Below are positions 19,561 through 28,650 of a DNA stretch of 64,000 nucleotides, in pieces. Each line of letters begins with the position of its first letter. The first letter of the stretch is position 1. Below the pieces are notes generated by a model that saw nothing but the letters and a program-made list of their open reading frames with translations, did no database searches and was not told where the DNA came from. The translations under genes were made by a program, and so were the position numbers. Location: assembly GCF_001429725.1 (NCBI RefSeq), contig NZ_LMHV01000041.1, positions 124,001 to 188,000 on the forward strand, given 5' to 3'. Source of the stretch: Rhizobium sp. Root708. Lineage in GTDB: Bacteria; Pseudomonadota; Alphaproteobacteria; Rhizobiales; Rhizobiaceae.

Positions 19561-20670
19561 TTGAGAATACTGATTGTTGGAGCAGGCATTGCCGGTCTCG
19601 CCGCGGCCCGCGCTTTGGAAATACACGGTCATCGGGTCAACATCGTCGAGCGTCACACCGAGTCTCCCGTCGCCGGGCAAAGTATCTTCCTCCTCGGAAA
19701 CGCGATGCGCGCGCTCGGCGATTTGGGGCTGCAGGAGCAGGTCCGCGCACAGGCTTGTCCAATCGGCGCGCAAACGATCATGTCATCCCGAGGCAAGGTC
19801 CTGAATCATGTCGTTACAAATGATCTCTGGGACTCCTGCGGGCCGTGTGTCGCACTCCATCGCCGCGCGCTCATCGAGGTAATCCAACAATCGCTCGCCA
19901 ACACTCAGATCGACTTTGGAACCTCGGTAATACACACGATTTCGAGGCCGGAGTGCCGTGAGGTCTACTTCTCCGACGGTCGCGTGCAGGAATATGATCT
20001 CGTGATCGGGGCGGACGGGCTTCGTTCATCGATCCGCGCTTCTGCCTTTCCGGAGAGTGTGCCCAAGCCAACCGGCCTGTTCGCATGGCGCCTTTTGACG
20101 CAAAACAGGTACGGGATCGAAGGGTGGACGGCGATGCTCGGCGCGGGCAAAACGCTTCTCGCCATACCGCTGAACGATTCAGAGCTTTATCTCTACGCGG
20201 ATTCTTTCGCCAAGGACTTTGGCGACGGTTCGATTTCCGCTCTCAAGGCAGCATTCCGGGATTTCGCCTCACCCCTTGGCCCGATCGTCGCAAATCTGTC
20301 GGATGTCATCGACGCGCATCGATCAGCGATCGAGGAAGTTCCCTTCAGTACGTTTATCGCCGGCCGGCTCGCCCTGATTGGAGACGCCGCCCATGCTTCA
20401 TCTCCCAGCATGGCGCAAGGCGCTGGGATGGCGATAGAGGACGCAGTCGTCCTGGCGGAATGCATCTCTCGACCTCAGCCCGTGACGAGCGCCTTGTCGC
20501 AATTTCACGAGTTGCGCAAGCATCGCGTTGCGTGGGTTCAGAAGCAGAGCCGCAATCGCGACAGACTGAGAACAGCCCCCGATCTTGTCCGGAACATGCT
20601 TCTCGGTGTTCTCGGCAACCGCTTGTACCATGTCGCCTACGACTCCCTGATCGAACCGTTCCCTCGCTGA
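19561..20670 (+). CDS. FAD-dependent monooxygenase (PHBH/salicylate-hydroxylase type)
   Basis: A 369-residue flavoprotein. Its N-terminal Rossmann loop is IVGAGIAGLAAARAL. A DGxRSSIR motif (GADGLRSSIR, about residue 151) and a second FAD motif LALIGDAAHASSPSMAQGAG (about residue 276) follow, so all three group A hydroxylase signatures are present. It should hydroxylate an aromatic or similar ring using NAD(P)H and oxygen. The start is a TTG at 19561 preceded by an AGGAG site. It follows the LysR gene in the same direction, which may make it part of the same regulated unit. Substrate is unknown. Confidence 0.85.
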   Translation: MRILIVGAGIAGLAAARALEIHGHRVNIVERHTESPVAGQSIFLLGNAMRALGDLGLQEQVRAQACPIGAQTIMSSRGKVLNHVVTNDLWDSCGPCVALHRRALIEVIQQSLANTQIDFGTSVIHTISRPECREVYFSDGRVQEYDLVIGADGLRSSIRASAFPESVPKPTGLFAWRLLTQNRYGIEGWTAMLGAGKTLLAIPLNDSELYLYADSFAKDFGDGSISALKAAFRDFASPLGPIVANLSDVIDAHRSAIEEVPFSTFIAGRLALIGDAAHASSPSMAQGAGMAIEDAVVLAECISRPQPVTSALSQFHELRKHRVAWVQKQSRNRDRLRTAPDLVRNMLLGVLGNRLYHVAYDSLIEPFPR

Positions 20671-20934
20671 CACTGGCAACACGAACGCATCTTTGCGACG
20701 CAGCGCTGACGCCCAGCGCCTCCCGCGCTCACGTGTGAAAAGGGCTGGTTTGAACAAGAAGCCGAACCGGACGCGAGAACAGTTGGCGCCCGCCGGACAC
20801 GCAAGAAATAACCCTCGCAACTCGGGTCGGTTCGTCGAGGACAATTGCATCTGAAACCCGCATCTCTGGATTCGAAATTCGGCTCTTTTGCTCGCCCTCC
20901 ATCGTTACATTGCCAACATGAACTGGAGGGCGCC

Positions 20935-21747
20935 ATGCATCTGAGAGCGAATGAGCTTTATTCCGAGCTCCATGAGTCAATCGGACAGTTCACCGACACC
21001 TGGGAAAAAATTGTCTTCGATTATGGCGCTGGCGCGGTCTGGAATCAGAACGGTCTGGCCCGGCGGTGGGCAGATAGCGACTTTCGCCTATTCAACTCGA
21101 TCACGCTCGTCGAACCGGTCTTCAAGAAAGAGGCACTTACACAACGGCTTCTCGCAGGACGCGAGTATATGGAGCGGCGAACGAGACCAGGCTACTTCTG
21201 GCTCTTCGAGGAGCTTCTGACAGTGGAGCTACGTCATCAGCTCCCCGCCCTTGCCCGTGAGGTTGGACTTGAGGTCGCAGAAACAGCCTACGGCATGGCG
21301 AGCAACTGGATACCTCAAGCGCCGCCATCGCACCCATCGCTTACATTCGTTCGCGTGGCGAGCGAGCAGCACCTCCTGGCCTATGCCGACATCAATTCAG
21401 CCGCCTATGGCCTGCCGAGCGAAAGCGGACGAGACGGGATCTCTCGTTCCATGCTGTTGCGTGAAGATGCGTTCGCGTATCTGGCGCTGAAAGATGGCGT
21501 ACCGGTCTCTACGGCGGCCGCAATCGAGACAAACGATCGGCTGGTTATCGCACTGGTCGCGACCAAGCCAGGCTTGCAGCGACGTGGATTCGCCGAGGCG
21601 ACGGTCAAGAAGGCCTTATACGAAGGACATCGCGCGGCCGGCCTCACACGGTCGGTCCTTCACGCTTCCGAGGGAGCACGACCGCTGTACGAGCGGCTTG
21701 GCTACCATTGCACCTCGACGATACGGCTTCTCGCCCGCAAGGGGTAA
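20935..21747 (+). CDS. GNAT-family N-acetyltransferase
   Basis: A 270-residue protein whose C-terminal half has the acetyl-CoA-binding core of GNAT enzymes: LVIALVATKPGLQRRGFAEA (beta4 and the Arg/Gly pyrophosphate loop), then the final LYERLGYHCTSTIRLL. The N-terminal half (residues 1-115) is helical and without a clear family. The start at 20935 has a CTGGAGGG ribosome site; a longer in-frame start at 20845 has none. Substrate cannot be assigned. Confidence 0.8.
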   Translation: MHLRANELYSELHESIGQFTDTWEKIVFDYGAGAVWNQNGLARRWADSDFRLFNSITLVEPVFKKEALTQRLLAGREYMERRTRPGYFWLFEELLTVELRHQLPALAREVGLEVAETAYGMASNWIPQAPPSHPSLTFVRVASEQHLLAYADINSAAYGLPSESGRDGISRSMLLREDAFAYLALKDGVPVSTAAAIETNDRLVIALVATKPGLQRRGFAEATVKKALYEGHRAAGLTRSVLHASEGARPLYERLGYHCTSTIRLLARKG

Positions 21748-22206
21748 TTTGCCTCGCCTGGCACATACGATCCCTTGCGGCCGAGCCGACAGCCTTGGGA
21801 ATAGTCGGTATGCGAGAGGATGCCGGTTGCGGCCTCGTACTCGCAACAGGCACGCCTGCCGCTGATCCATAACACCGATCAAAGCCACCGTTGATCGCCT
21901 GGCAGTGTGGATATCGTATCTGACGCAATCGCCGCCGCCGGATCAAATACGGACCCGCATGATTTCGACCGAACGCAAGCAGCACCAACAACGCGACAGC
22001 AGTGGCGTGCGCGTAGTCATTCGCCCAGTTTCCACCGGCGGCGGCGAATGCTCCGGCTATCCCCAGAAACACCGGCACATTGTACCGAAGAATGTATGGG
22101 CGTTATTTTGCGACATGCATATTCAATATCATCTTCCAAGGGACATAACGGGGATACAACGCGGAGGTCTTCTAGTTCTGTTAGTTGAACAAACCGGAGA
22201 CTGCTC
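21748..22206. other. Intergenic region, possible leftward gene remnant
   Basis: About 460 bases with no confident gene. On the minus strand near 21960-22085 a short reading frame contains a coherent hydrophobic segment (NVPVFLGIAGAFAAAGG, then HATAVALLVLLAF), then loses protein-like character. It may be a fragment of a degraded membrane protein, but the family is not recognisable. Confidence 0.3.
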
Positions 22207-23256
22207 ATGCCAGATACAATCAACCATCAGCGACGAGGCTTGCTCGGTGCTGCCGCACTAACTGTTGCCGCGGTCGAATTCGGCCTTATCGGTTCGGCAA
22301 AAGCCCAGACACAGGGAACAGCCGACGCAGCAGCGGCTGTCAAACCCGGCTCCCACACGTCGTTTGAGGCATTGAAGCAGGTAAAGACGAAAGTGTTGGA
22401 CATCGGTTACGCCGAAGCCGGCCCAGCGGACGGTCCTGTTGCCCTACTGCTGCATGGCTGGCCCTATGATATCTACAGCTATGTCGATGTCGCTCCCATT
22501 CTCGCGGCGGCCGGCTACCGGGTTATCATTCCCTATCTGCGTGGCTATGGAACAACCCGCTTTCTCTCGAAGAACGCCTTCCGCAATGCACAGCAAGCCG
22601 CCCTTGCTGTCGATATGATCGAGTTCATGGACGCGCTGAAGATCAAGGAAGCCGTCGTCGGCGGGTTCGATTGGGGCGCCCGGACCGTAAACATCATGGC
22701 GGCTCTCTGGCCTGAGCGATGCAAGGGCATGGTGTCCGTCAGCGGCTATCTGATCGGCAGCCAGGAAGCGAACAAGAAGCCGCTCCCCCCGCAAGCCGAA
22801 CTCGCCTGGTGGTACCAGTACTATTTTGCGACGGAGCGCGGCCGCGAAGGCTACGACAAATACAGACACGACTTCGCAAAGCTCATCTGGAAGCTGGCTT
22901 CGCCGGACTGGCACTTCGACGACGCGACGTTCGATCGCTCAGCAACGGCGCTCGAGAACGAGGACAATGTGGCGATCACCATCGACAACTACCGTTGGCG
23001 GTTGGGTCTCGCGGAAAGCCAGCGGGAGTACGACGCCCTGGAAAGAAAGCTTGCCGCATCCCCAACCATCGGCATCCCGACGATTACCATGGAAGGCGAT
23101 GCCAACGGTGCGCCGCATCCCGCGCCGGCAAGTTATGCCGGAAAATTCACGGGCAAGTACGAGCATCGTGATGTGACCGGCGGGATTGGTCACAACCTGC
23201 CGCAGGAAGCCCCGCAAGCCTTCGCACAGGCTATGCTGGACGTAACGCGCCTCTAA
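22207..23256 (+). CDS. Exported alpha/beta hydrolase, epoxide-hydrolase-like, with Tat signal
   Basis: A 349-residue protein starting with a twin-arginine-type leader (HQRRGLLGAAALTVAAVEFG). The hydrolase core has the oxyanion motif LLHGWPYD, a nucleophile elbow GGFDWGART with Asp155 in place of Ser, and the catalytic His in GGIGHNLPQEAP. Asp nucleophiles are found in epoxide hydrolases and haloalkane dehalogenases. Export through Tat fits the RR leader, and a TatA paralogue is 2 kb away. A 12-bp hairpin follows it, then an Ohr-type gene in the same direction. Confidence 0.85.
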   Translation: MPDTINHQRRGLLGAAALTVAAVEFGLIGSAKAQTQGTADAAAAVKPGSHTSFEALKQVKTKVLDIGYAEAGPADGPVALLLHGWPYDIYSYVDVAPILAAAGYRVIIPYLRGYGTTRFLSKNAFRNAQQAALAVDMIEFMDALKIKEAVVGGFDWGARTVNIMAALWPERCKGMVSVSGYLIGSQEANKKPLPPQAELAWWYQYYFATERGREGYDKYRHDFAKLIWKLASPDWHFDDATFDRSATALENEDNVAITIDNYRWRLGLAESQREYDALERKLAASPTIGIPTITMEGDANGAPHPAPASYAGKFTGKYEHRDVTGGIGHNLPQEAPQAFAQAMLDVTRL

Positions 23257-23265
23257 TCGCAGAAA

Positions 23266-23296
23266 CCGGCTGCCGAACTCTCGTTTCGGCAGCCGG
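23266..23296 (+). terminator. Hairpin after the exported hydrolase gene
   Basis: A perfect 12-bp stem (CCGGCTGCCGAA / TTCGGCAGCCGG) with a 7-base loop begins 10 bases after the stop. It has no T-run, so it is a likely but non-canonical terminator. Confidence 0.55.
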
Positions 23297-23531
23297 ATAG
23301 CCGCTCAAGCGCGGATGTCTGCGCGTCCTTGTTGATCGCATCAGAGACGCGACTGCTGCTCATACCAGAGATGCAAGCGCTACCGCTGAGAGCGGCGACC
23401 GCTACAAGAGAATTCCTCTACGCTTGGATACACTCAGCAGCTTTGCCGGAAATATACGAGATACGTCCCTGCGTCAGAATCGGAACTGTAAAGACGTGTC
23501 GCATCCCGCGACCCGATAAAGGACGTGCCCC

Positions 23532-23948
23532 ATGACGACGATCGACAAAGTGCTCTATACCGCCAAAACACACGTGACCGGAGGTCGCGACGGTTTTGCG
23601 AGGAGCAGTGACGAGCAGCTTGTGATCAGGCTCTCGCCTCCCGGCAGCAATCACGCCGGCACCAATCCCGAGCAGCTTTTCGCGGCTGGCTGGTCGGCCT
23701 GCTTCATTGGCGCAATGAGCCATGCTGCGGCGAAGCGCGATATCAAGATTCCGGCCGATACCGCCGTGGACGCGGAAGTTGACCTCGGAATGACAAACGG
23801 CGGCTATCTGCTTCAGGCAAGATTGCGCGTCACTCTACCTGGCCTTGATGGCGAAACCGCTCGCAGCCTTGTCGCCGAGGCGCATCAGAATTGCCCATAC
23901 TCCAAAGCAACCCGCGGCAACATCACCGTCGAGATATCAGTCGTTTGA
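23532..23948 (+). CDS. ohr: OsmC/Ohr-family organic hydroperoxide resistance protein
   Basis: A 138-residue protein of the Ohr subclass. It has the peroxidatic Cys57 in GWSACFIGAM and the resolving Cys121 in HQNCPYSKATRG, plus the NPEQLFAAG helix. Such enzymes reduce organic and fatty acid hydroperoxides using lipoyl-dependent thiols. The usual MarR-type regulator OhrR is not beside it, so control is not visible. It may form a unit with the preceding hydrolase, but 275 bases and a hairpin separate them. Confidence 0.9.
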   Translation: MTTIDKVLYTAKTHVTGGRDGFARSSDEQLVIRLSPPGSNHAGTNPEQLFAAGWSACFIGAMSHAAAKRDIKIPADTAVDAEVDLGMTNGGYLLQARLRVTLPGLDGETARSLVAEAHQNCPYSKATRGNITVEISVV

Positions 23949-24007
23949 TCCAGCGCGAACCCACCCCGTTGACAAAGGGAGGGGCATTACCCTCCCGAGG
24001 AGTTGAT

Positions 24008-24157
24008 ATGAAAGCAGCAATTATTGCCATTCTTGTCGCCAGCGTACTCGCAGCGCCATGCATATACGAGATCAGTTCGAAAGAACCATCCCCACTCGTG
24101 GGCCTCATCGACGCCTCGCGCCTCGGTCAGGAGCCATTACCAACGACCGGTCCATGA
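24008..24157 (+). CDS. 49-residue small secreted or membrane-anchored protein
   Basis: A short ORF starting MKAAIIAILVASVLAAPCIY preceded by a good GAGGAGTTGAT ribosome site. The first 18 residues look like a signal peptide or anchor, with AAPC allowing either cleavage or a weak lipobox-like Cys18. The rest is a short hydrophilic tail (EISSKEPSPLVGLIDASRL). No family is recognised. It lies 59 bases after ohr, so may be co-transcribed. Confidence 0.55.
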   Translation: MKAAIIAILVASVLAAPCIYEISSKEPSPLVGLIDASRLGQEPLPTTGP

Positions 24158-24448
24158 GCTCGAATAAGGGGTCCTATTGTTGGTTCGTGTTTCAGGCGAA
24201 AGCGACCAAGTAGTTGAGCCGTACGCCGGCACGGATTGGCCTTCGCGCAGACGGTGGCCGATCCGCAAAGTCATGACATTGAAGGCGAGTGTTTGGCGCC
24301 GGATGATGGACATCGCACAAATAGCTCTGACCACGCCAGCAGAGCCGGTGCAGAGCTCAAGAGGCCATGAACAATAGCGGCGACCGTCGCTGGAAACACG
24401 GCGGCATGATCCCGGGTATCTCCACCACATGCGCCATTCGAGAACCGC

Positions 24449-25204
24449 TCAGACGGTCCTTTGATTGGCGGGTACGCGCGACTGATTGACGTGGGCAGAG
24501 AAGACATAACCTTCGCTCCGCACGGTCTTGATGTAGGCGGGATCGCGGGCGTCGTCATTCAGTCTCTGGCGGAGCCGGCTGACGAGCAAGTCGATAGAGC
24601 GGTCGAAAACATCCGCGTCCTTGCCTTGGCTGAGATATAGAAGTTGATCGCGGCTGAGCACGCGATGCGCGTGATCCAGAAACACCTTGAGAAGCCGATA
24701 CTCCCCTCCGCTGAGCGCAACCGACGTTCCTCCCTTATCGAAGAGACGACGGGCAGCGGTATCAAGCATCCATTTCCCAAAGGCCACTACATCGGGCAGC
24801 CCCGCCTCGCTCAAGTTCGGCGGCATCATTCGCGCGCGCCGCAGGATTGCATTGATGCGTGCCAATAGCTCACGAGCGGAAAACGGCTTCGTCAGGTAGT
24901 CATCCGCTCCCATCTCAAGCCCAAGGATTCTATCCGCATCATCCGATCTCGAGGTAAGCATGATGATCGGTAGCGAACGTTCCTTCATCGAGCGCAATTC
25001 CCTGCAGAGCTCGAGCCCGTCATCTCCCGGCATCATGATATCAAGAACGATCAAATCGAATGCGTTTGCTTCCAGGTGGCCGCGCATCTGACGACCGTCG
25101 GCGGCCGCCGTTATGCGGAATCCGTTCTTTCTAAGGTAATCAGATATGAGTTCGCGGATATCACGGTCATCATCCACGACAAGTATGTGATCGATGTGGT
25201 CCAT
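24449..25204 (-). CDS. OmpR/PhoB-type response regulator, no adjacent kinase
   Basis: A 251-residue regulator with an N-terminal receiver (acidic patch DDD at residues 11-13, phospho-acceptor Asp55 in LIVLDIMMPG, Lys in TKPFSARE) and a C-terminal winged helix (about residues 140-235) of the OmpR family. The usual histidine kinase gene is not next to it. The EnvZ-type kinase at 34474 also lacks a partner and is a candidate by elimination. Targets are unknown. Confidence 0.9.
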   Translation of the reverse strand: MDHIDHILVVDDDRDIRELISDYLRKNGFRITAAADGRQMRGHLEANAFDLIVLDIMMPGDDGLELCRELRSMKERSLPIIMLTSRSDDADRILGLEMGADDYLTKPFSARELLARINAILRRARMMPPNLSEAGLPDVVAFGKWMLDTAARRLFDKGGTSVALSGGEYRLLKVFLDHAHRVLSRDQLLYLSQGKDADVFDRSIDLLVSRLRQRLNDDARDPAYIKTVRSEGYVFSAHVNQSRVPANQRTV

Positions 25205-25273
25205 ATTCGCCTCTAGTTTATTCTTCTGAAATCGCGGAATTGCTACGCTGTCTAAAATCCCTGGGCACAGCGC

Positions 25274-25453
25274 TCATCCATGTTTTGGATCATCGTTGCT
25301 CTGCTCAATCGCGTCCTCGAAGGGCATCTCCCGGCGAAACTTTTTGATTCCGGAAGCAACGTCTTCCATCAATGCAGGAAACTTCCCGCGGCCGAATAGC
25401 AGTACGACGATTGCGAGGACGATTAGCCAGTGCCAGGCGCTGAACGATCCCAT
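25274..25453 (-). CDS. tatA: TatA/TatE-family twin-arginine translocase subunit (solo)
   Basis: A 59-residue protein starting [20 protein letters not shown]. It contains one transmembrane helix, the [10 protein letters not shown] hinge with its conserved Phe-Gly, and an amphipathic helix ([13 protein letters not shown]). These are the TatA hallmarks. TatB and TatC are not beside it, so it is an extra pore subunit rather than the main locus. The gene precedes an OmpR-type regulator in the same direction. Proteins with twin-arginine leaders (22207) lie nearby, which may be chance. Confidence 0.82.
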   Translation of the reverse strand: MGSFSAWHWLIVLAIVVLLFGRGKFPALMEDVASGIKKFRREMPFEDAIEQSNDDPKHG

Positions 25454-25869
25454 ATATGCCTCCATAGGCTCAACGATCGACGATATTCAGATTACAATCC
25501 GTTGGTTTTGGAAGGACTGTTCTGTCGGGAACATTGGTGCCCCGCATGTCAGCTTCCATCGGTGATAAAACAGCACCGATGTATCGCGGCTATGTCCGCA
25601 AGCTTATCGAATTGAAGGCTATTGTAGCTGCCGTTGGGTTGGACACATTGAGATACAATGTCGAGTATAACCATCTCGGACGCGGCACCGATCGGTGCAA
25701 GTTTCACGCATAATCCGGTAGTCTGAAAAGTGCCATAATGTTCATCGCCAGCGCGGCTGCCGACTTCTTGCGCCCGGCCCCATGCTCTGCGGCCACCCCT
25801 GCGCTCTTTCAAACTGCTGTGTTATCGGAATGCCGCTAGGAACGGCGGCAATTCCGGCTGTTGGACGGA
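25454..25869. other. Intergenic region
   Basis: About 415 bases between tatA and the cytochrome P460 gene. A leftward ORF of 87 codons exists, but it has no ribosome site, no domain and an irregular composition, so it is not called. No RNA gene or repeat was seen. Confidence 0.35.
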
Positions 25870-26379
25870 CTACTGCGCGTACCGAGTGAAGACGTAGTCA
25901 TGGTCTTTCACTCTCGATTCGTGACACGCCAGGCAGGTTTCGTGCTGAGCCACATCGACAGGTTTGCCGTCGATGAAACGTCCAAATCCCCACCCATGGC
26001 TGTCGGGATACTTCTTCGAATCCTTCACCATCACCTGGACAGTCGTCGGGGCACCCGGCACCGTCGCCGGCGGAAATTCCGTGGATTGCTTCCGCTTGTA
26101 GGCAAGCTTGACGAGGATGGAGCCATCCGGGAACGGCAGCGTCCCACTCTTGTAGGCATCGATGGCGATATCGTTTGCGAGCACCGCCCGCAACTCATCC
26201 AACGGCGGCGCTTCCTGGGCTGGAGCGACAAACTTCCAGTCGCGATAGCCTTCAGGGATCGTGACGCCGTAAATCGGCGAAGCATTGGCGGAAGGTGCTT
26301 CCGTGGCCTCGGAGTAGGATACCGCGACTGCAAAACCGGCAGCCGCAACGGCAACCGCACCAAGAATAGCAAGCTTCAT
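25870..26379 (-). CDS. Cytochrome P460-family c-type heme protein
   Basis: A 169-residue exported protein with a signal peptide in the first 20-25 residues (MKLAILGAVAVAAAGFAVAV). The P460 fold core VMVKDSKKYPDSHGWGFGRF is followed by a CLACH heme-binding motif at residues 149-153 near the C-terminus. Cytochromes P460 of ammonia oxidisers turn hydroxylamine into N2O or NO. Many rhizobial homologues are of unknown activity. It is a periplasmic single-heme redox protein whose physiological donor is not encoded nearby. Confidence 0.85.
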   Translation of the reverse strand: MKLAILGAVAVAAAGFAVAVSYSEATEAPSANASPIYGVTIPEGYRDWKFVAPAQEAPPLDELRAVLANDIAIDAYKSGTLPFPDGSILVKLAYKRKQSTEFPPATVPGAPTTVQVMVKDSKKYPDSHGWGFGRFIDGKPVDVAQHETCLACHESRVKDHDYVFTRYAQ

Positions 26380-26510
26380 TCCACACTCCTACGGTGATCA
26401 GGCTTCTCGAAGAAGATCACCGGTGAATGTATCTGTCGGATTTCCGCTGCCCGCCGTTTTGTATCCGTGTGTACGTCGCGTGCGATTGGCTTAGGCGAAG
26501 CTATTGGCCG

Positions 26511-26696
26511 TCAGGGCTTGTCCCTGTTGCGGGGATCCAACTGGAAGATCAGCCACATCCCTCCCGCGATCAAGAAGACACTGAACACGTTCCAGACGAA
26601 AAAAACCGGCAGACCGAATACGGTTCCATCGGTATTGCAGGCAATGCTGCCCGCAAAAACGATCGCCACCATGATGAAAACGATCACTCCTCTCAC
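26511..26696 (-). CDS. DUF3311 small membrane protein, symporter partner
   Basis: A 61-residue protein with two transmembrane helices (VIVFIMVAIVFAGSI, then FFVWNVFSVFLIAGGMWLIF) and a polar tail FQLDPRNRDKP. DUF3311 proteins regularly accompany SSS-family symporters and are thought to be small subunits. The GTG at 26696 is preferred because TTGGAGG precedes it and it starts after the symporter stop at 26740. A longer in-frame ATG would overlap the symporter. Confidence 0.72.
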   Translation of the reverse strand: MRGVIVFIMVAIVFAGSIACNTDGTVFGLPVFFVWNVFSVFLIAGGMWLIFQLDPRNRDKP

Positions 26697-26739
26697 AGTC
26701 GCCTCCAATGCACGTGTTTCGCTGGAGCCATTTTGAAAG

Positions 26740-28206
26740 CTACCTGTAGTTCGTGGACGAGACGGGACGCTGCGCCGTCGCGACACTGACGAGCAACGCC
26801 ACCAGCACGTTCAACGTCAACGCTATGAATCCGGTATTGACCTGCTTGATCATGACGGGAGCACCGGGAAAGAAACTCGAAATGGTCAGGCCGGTTGTTA
26901 CGACCACGCCGACAGTGCCGACCCCAACGATAATGCCGGCCGCCGCCCCCTCCTTCGTGAAGGGATTCCTGGGCAACAAACTGGCGAAGAGCGCGGGAAA
27001 CAGTTGGGTCACGATGCTGTAGCCCATGATCAGGATGGCGACGATACTTTCTCCCCCGACAAGGGTGAAGTAGACAGCAACGGTGCTGATCAAGACGACA
27101 GACAGGCGCGCGGACGTCGTTGCGCCTTTATCGGACATAGCGGGTGCCAGGCGTTTGACGATATTGGTCGATATCAGTGTCGAGCCGACGATCAGGATCG
27201 TCGAACCGGGAACTAGTGCGGTGAGAACTCCCGCAGCTCCGATGACACCGACGAACCACGGATCGAAGGTCTTGATGGACAGTTTCAGGAGAGCGAGATC
27301 TATCTCGCCGCCTTGCAGTCCGGGCACCTGCAAAACGGCAGCAAACCCCACCAGCATCGCGAACAGCATAACCAGGGCGTAAAGCGGCATAAAGACGGCG
27401 TTTCGCCGAAACGCGGCGTCTGTTTTCGAGGTGTAGACCGACGAGAATGTGTGCGGCCACATGTATAGACCGAGGGCGGACAGAGCGATCGTGCTACAGT
27501 ACCAAACGATCGTTTCCCCGGCATCCGGCAGCGAGAGAAATCCCGGCTTCGCGATCTCGATCTGCGCAAACATTTCGCCGATGCCACCGTAGTAGTGATA
27601 GGGAAGATAGATTCCCAGAAACGCGCAGATCACCCAGGTCGTGCCGTCTTTGACTGTCGCCGCCCAGGCCGATCCCCGCATGCCGGATGCGATCACGTAT
27701 AACGCCATAACCGCCGCCCCGACGATGATTGCGACCGCATGGGGTATTTTACCGTCCGACACCGTCTCCGCTATGATGCCCAATCCTTTCAGCTGCAGGA
27801 TCAGGTAGGGAATCAAAGCAACCAAGCCGACGATCGTTACCAACAGCCCCAGACCGGAACTCTGGTACTTCTGCTCGAAAAAATCCGGTTGGGTGACTAA
27901 CCTTCTCTGACTGGCGAAGCGCCAGATCGGAGGCAGCAACCAGTACGAGGAAATGAACGCCAAGCAGGTGTAGGTTAAAATGTAGAACGCGGCCCCGCCC
28001 TTCCCGTAGGCGAATCCGCTGGCTCCGAGGAACGTGAATGTCGTGTAAATCTCGCCAGCCATAAGGACGAAGACGAGCAGGGCTCCAAAGCGTCTTCCGC
28101 CGAGCGCCCACTGTTCGAGACTGATAGGCCGTTGGGCTCGTCCCAGATAGCCTACGAGCATGATGCCAGCAGTGATTCCGAAAACGAAGAGGAGCGCGAT
28201 GTTCAT
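26740..28206 (-). CDS. Sodium:solute symporter (SSS family, monocarboxylate-type)
   Basis: A 488-residue permease with about 13 transmembrane segments. Typical SSS features include GGRRFGALLVFVLMAGEIYTTF near the N-terminus and the conserved Na-site helix region (ALVPGSTILIVGSTLIS). It should couple Na+ entry to uptake of a small carboxylate or related solute. Its start overlaps a 60-codon ORF stop in an ATGA arrangement, and the DUF3311 partner follows it. Substrate is unknown. Confidence 0.85.
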   Translation of the reverse strand: MNIALLFVFGITAGIMLVGYLGRAQRPISLEQWALGGRRFGALLVFVLMAGEIYTTFTFLGASGFAYGKGGAAFYILTYTCLAFISSYWLLPPIWRFASQRRLVTQPDFFEQKYQSSGLGLLVTIVGLVALIPYLILQLKGLGIIAETVSDGKIPHAVAIIVGAAVMALYVIASGMRGSAWAATVKDGTTWVICAFLGIYLPYHYYGGIGEMFAQIEIAKPGFLSLPDAGETIVWYCSTIALSALGLYMWPHTFSSVYTSKTDAAFRRNAVFMPLYALVMLFAMLVGFAAVLQVPGLQGGEIDLALLKLSIKTFDPWFVGVIGAAGVLTALVPGSTILIVGSTLISTNIVKRLAPAMSDKGATTSARLSVVLISTVAVYFTLVGGESIVAILIMGYSIVTQLFPALFASLLPRNPFTKEGAAAGIIVGVGTVGVVVTTGLTISSFFPGAPVMIKQVNTGFIALTLNVLVALLVSVATAQRPVSSTNYR

Positions 28207-28385
28207 GTCCGCAGCTCCAAGGCAGAACTTTGCGTGCTTTCACGACAGCTGAAAAGCCAGCCAATAATTGCCTTCAATCTCGCCGCTTTCGCATTATCGA
28301 TCGCTCGGATTATGGACAGTGTTCCTCCGGGCGGACCATCGAAACGCAGCAACAGGCCACCGTCGGTCACTCTCTGTTTTCTCAT
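28203..28385 (-). CDS. 60-codon ORF coupled to the symporter start
   Basis: A 60-residue reading frame (MRKQRVTDGGLLLRFDGPPG, then GTLSIIRAIDNAKAARLKAI) whose TGA overlaps the symporter ATG in an ATGA arrangement. That arrangement is a common sign of translational coupling. No domain is recognised and no strong ribosome site precedes it. It may be a real leader protein or chance. Confidence 0.35.
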   Translation of the reverse strand: MRKQRVTDGGLLLRFDGPPGGTLSIIRAIDNAKAARLKAIIGWLFSCRESTQSSALELRT

Positions 28386-28650
28386 GATCTGCTTTGATGT
28401 TCAGGCGCTCCAACCAGTTGCAACCGTATCGCCTCGGTAACCGGCTGACCAGCGCCATTGAGGCCGGTCGCGCGTCTATCGTCTTACGATCGTAATAATC
28501 ACAGCCAGCCTGTTACGATTAAAATCAGAATGGTCACTTCTGCAACAGAACCCTCACCTTCGGCCTGCAGGTCTCGGCAGGGAAAACGGGTGCGCCGACA
28601 CATATCGTCGGCAGAATGCAGCCCCTGTTCATCGTTGAACGGAAAAAGAG

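Noticed and set aside
21644-22078. Leftward ORF with a hydrophobic N-terminus
   Set aside because: Only the first 35 residues look protein-like; the rest overlaps the GNAT gene and loses character. It may be a remnant, but no family can be named.
28480-28500. Palindrome TTACGATCGTAA and a nearby vir-box-like 12-mer
   Set aside because: A single 9-of-11 match without neighbours at helical spacing is not convincing, and the 12-bp palindrome matches no operator I know.
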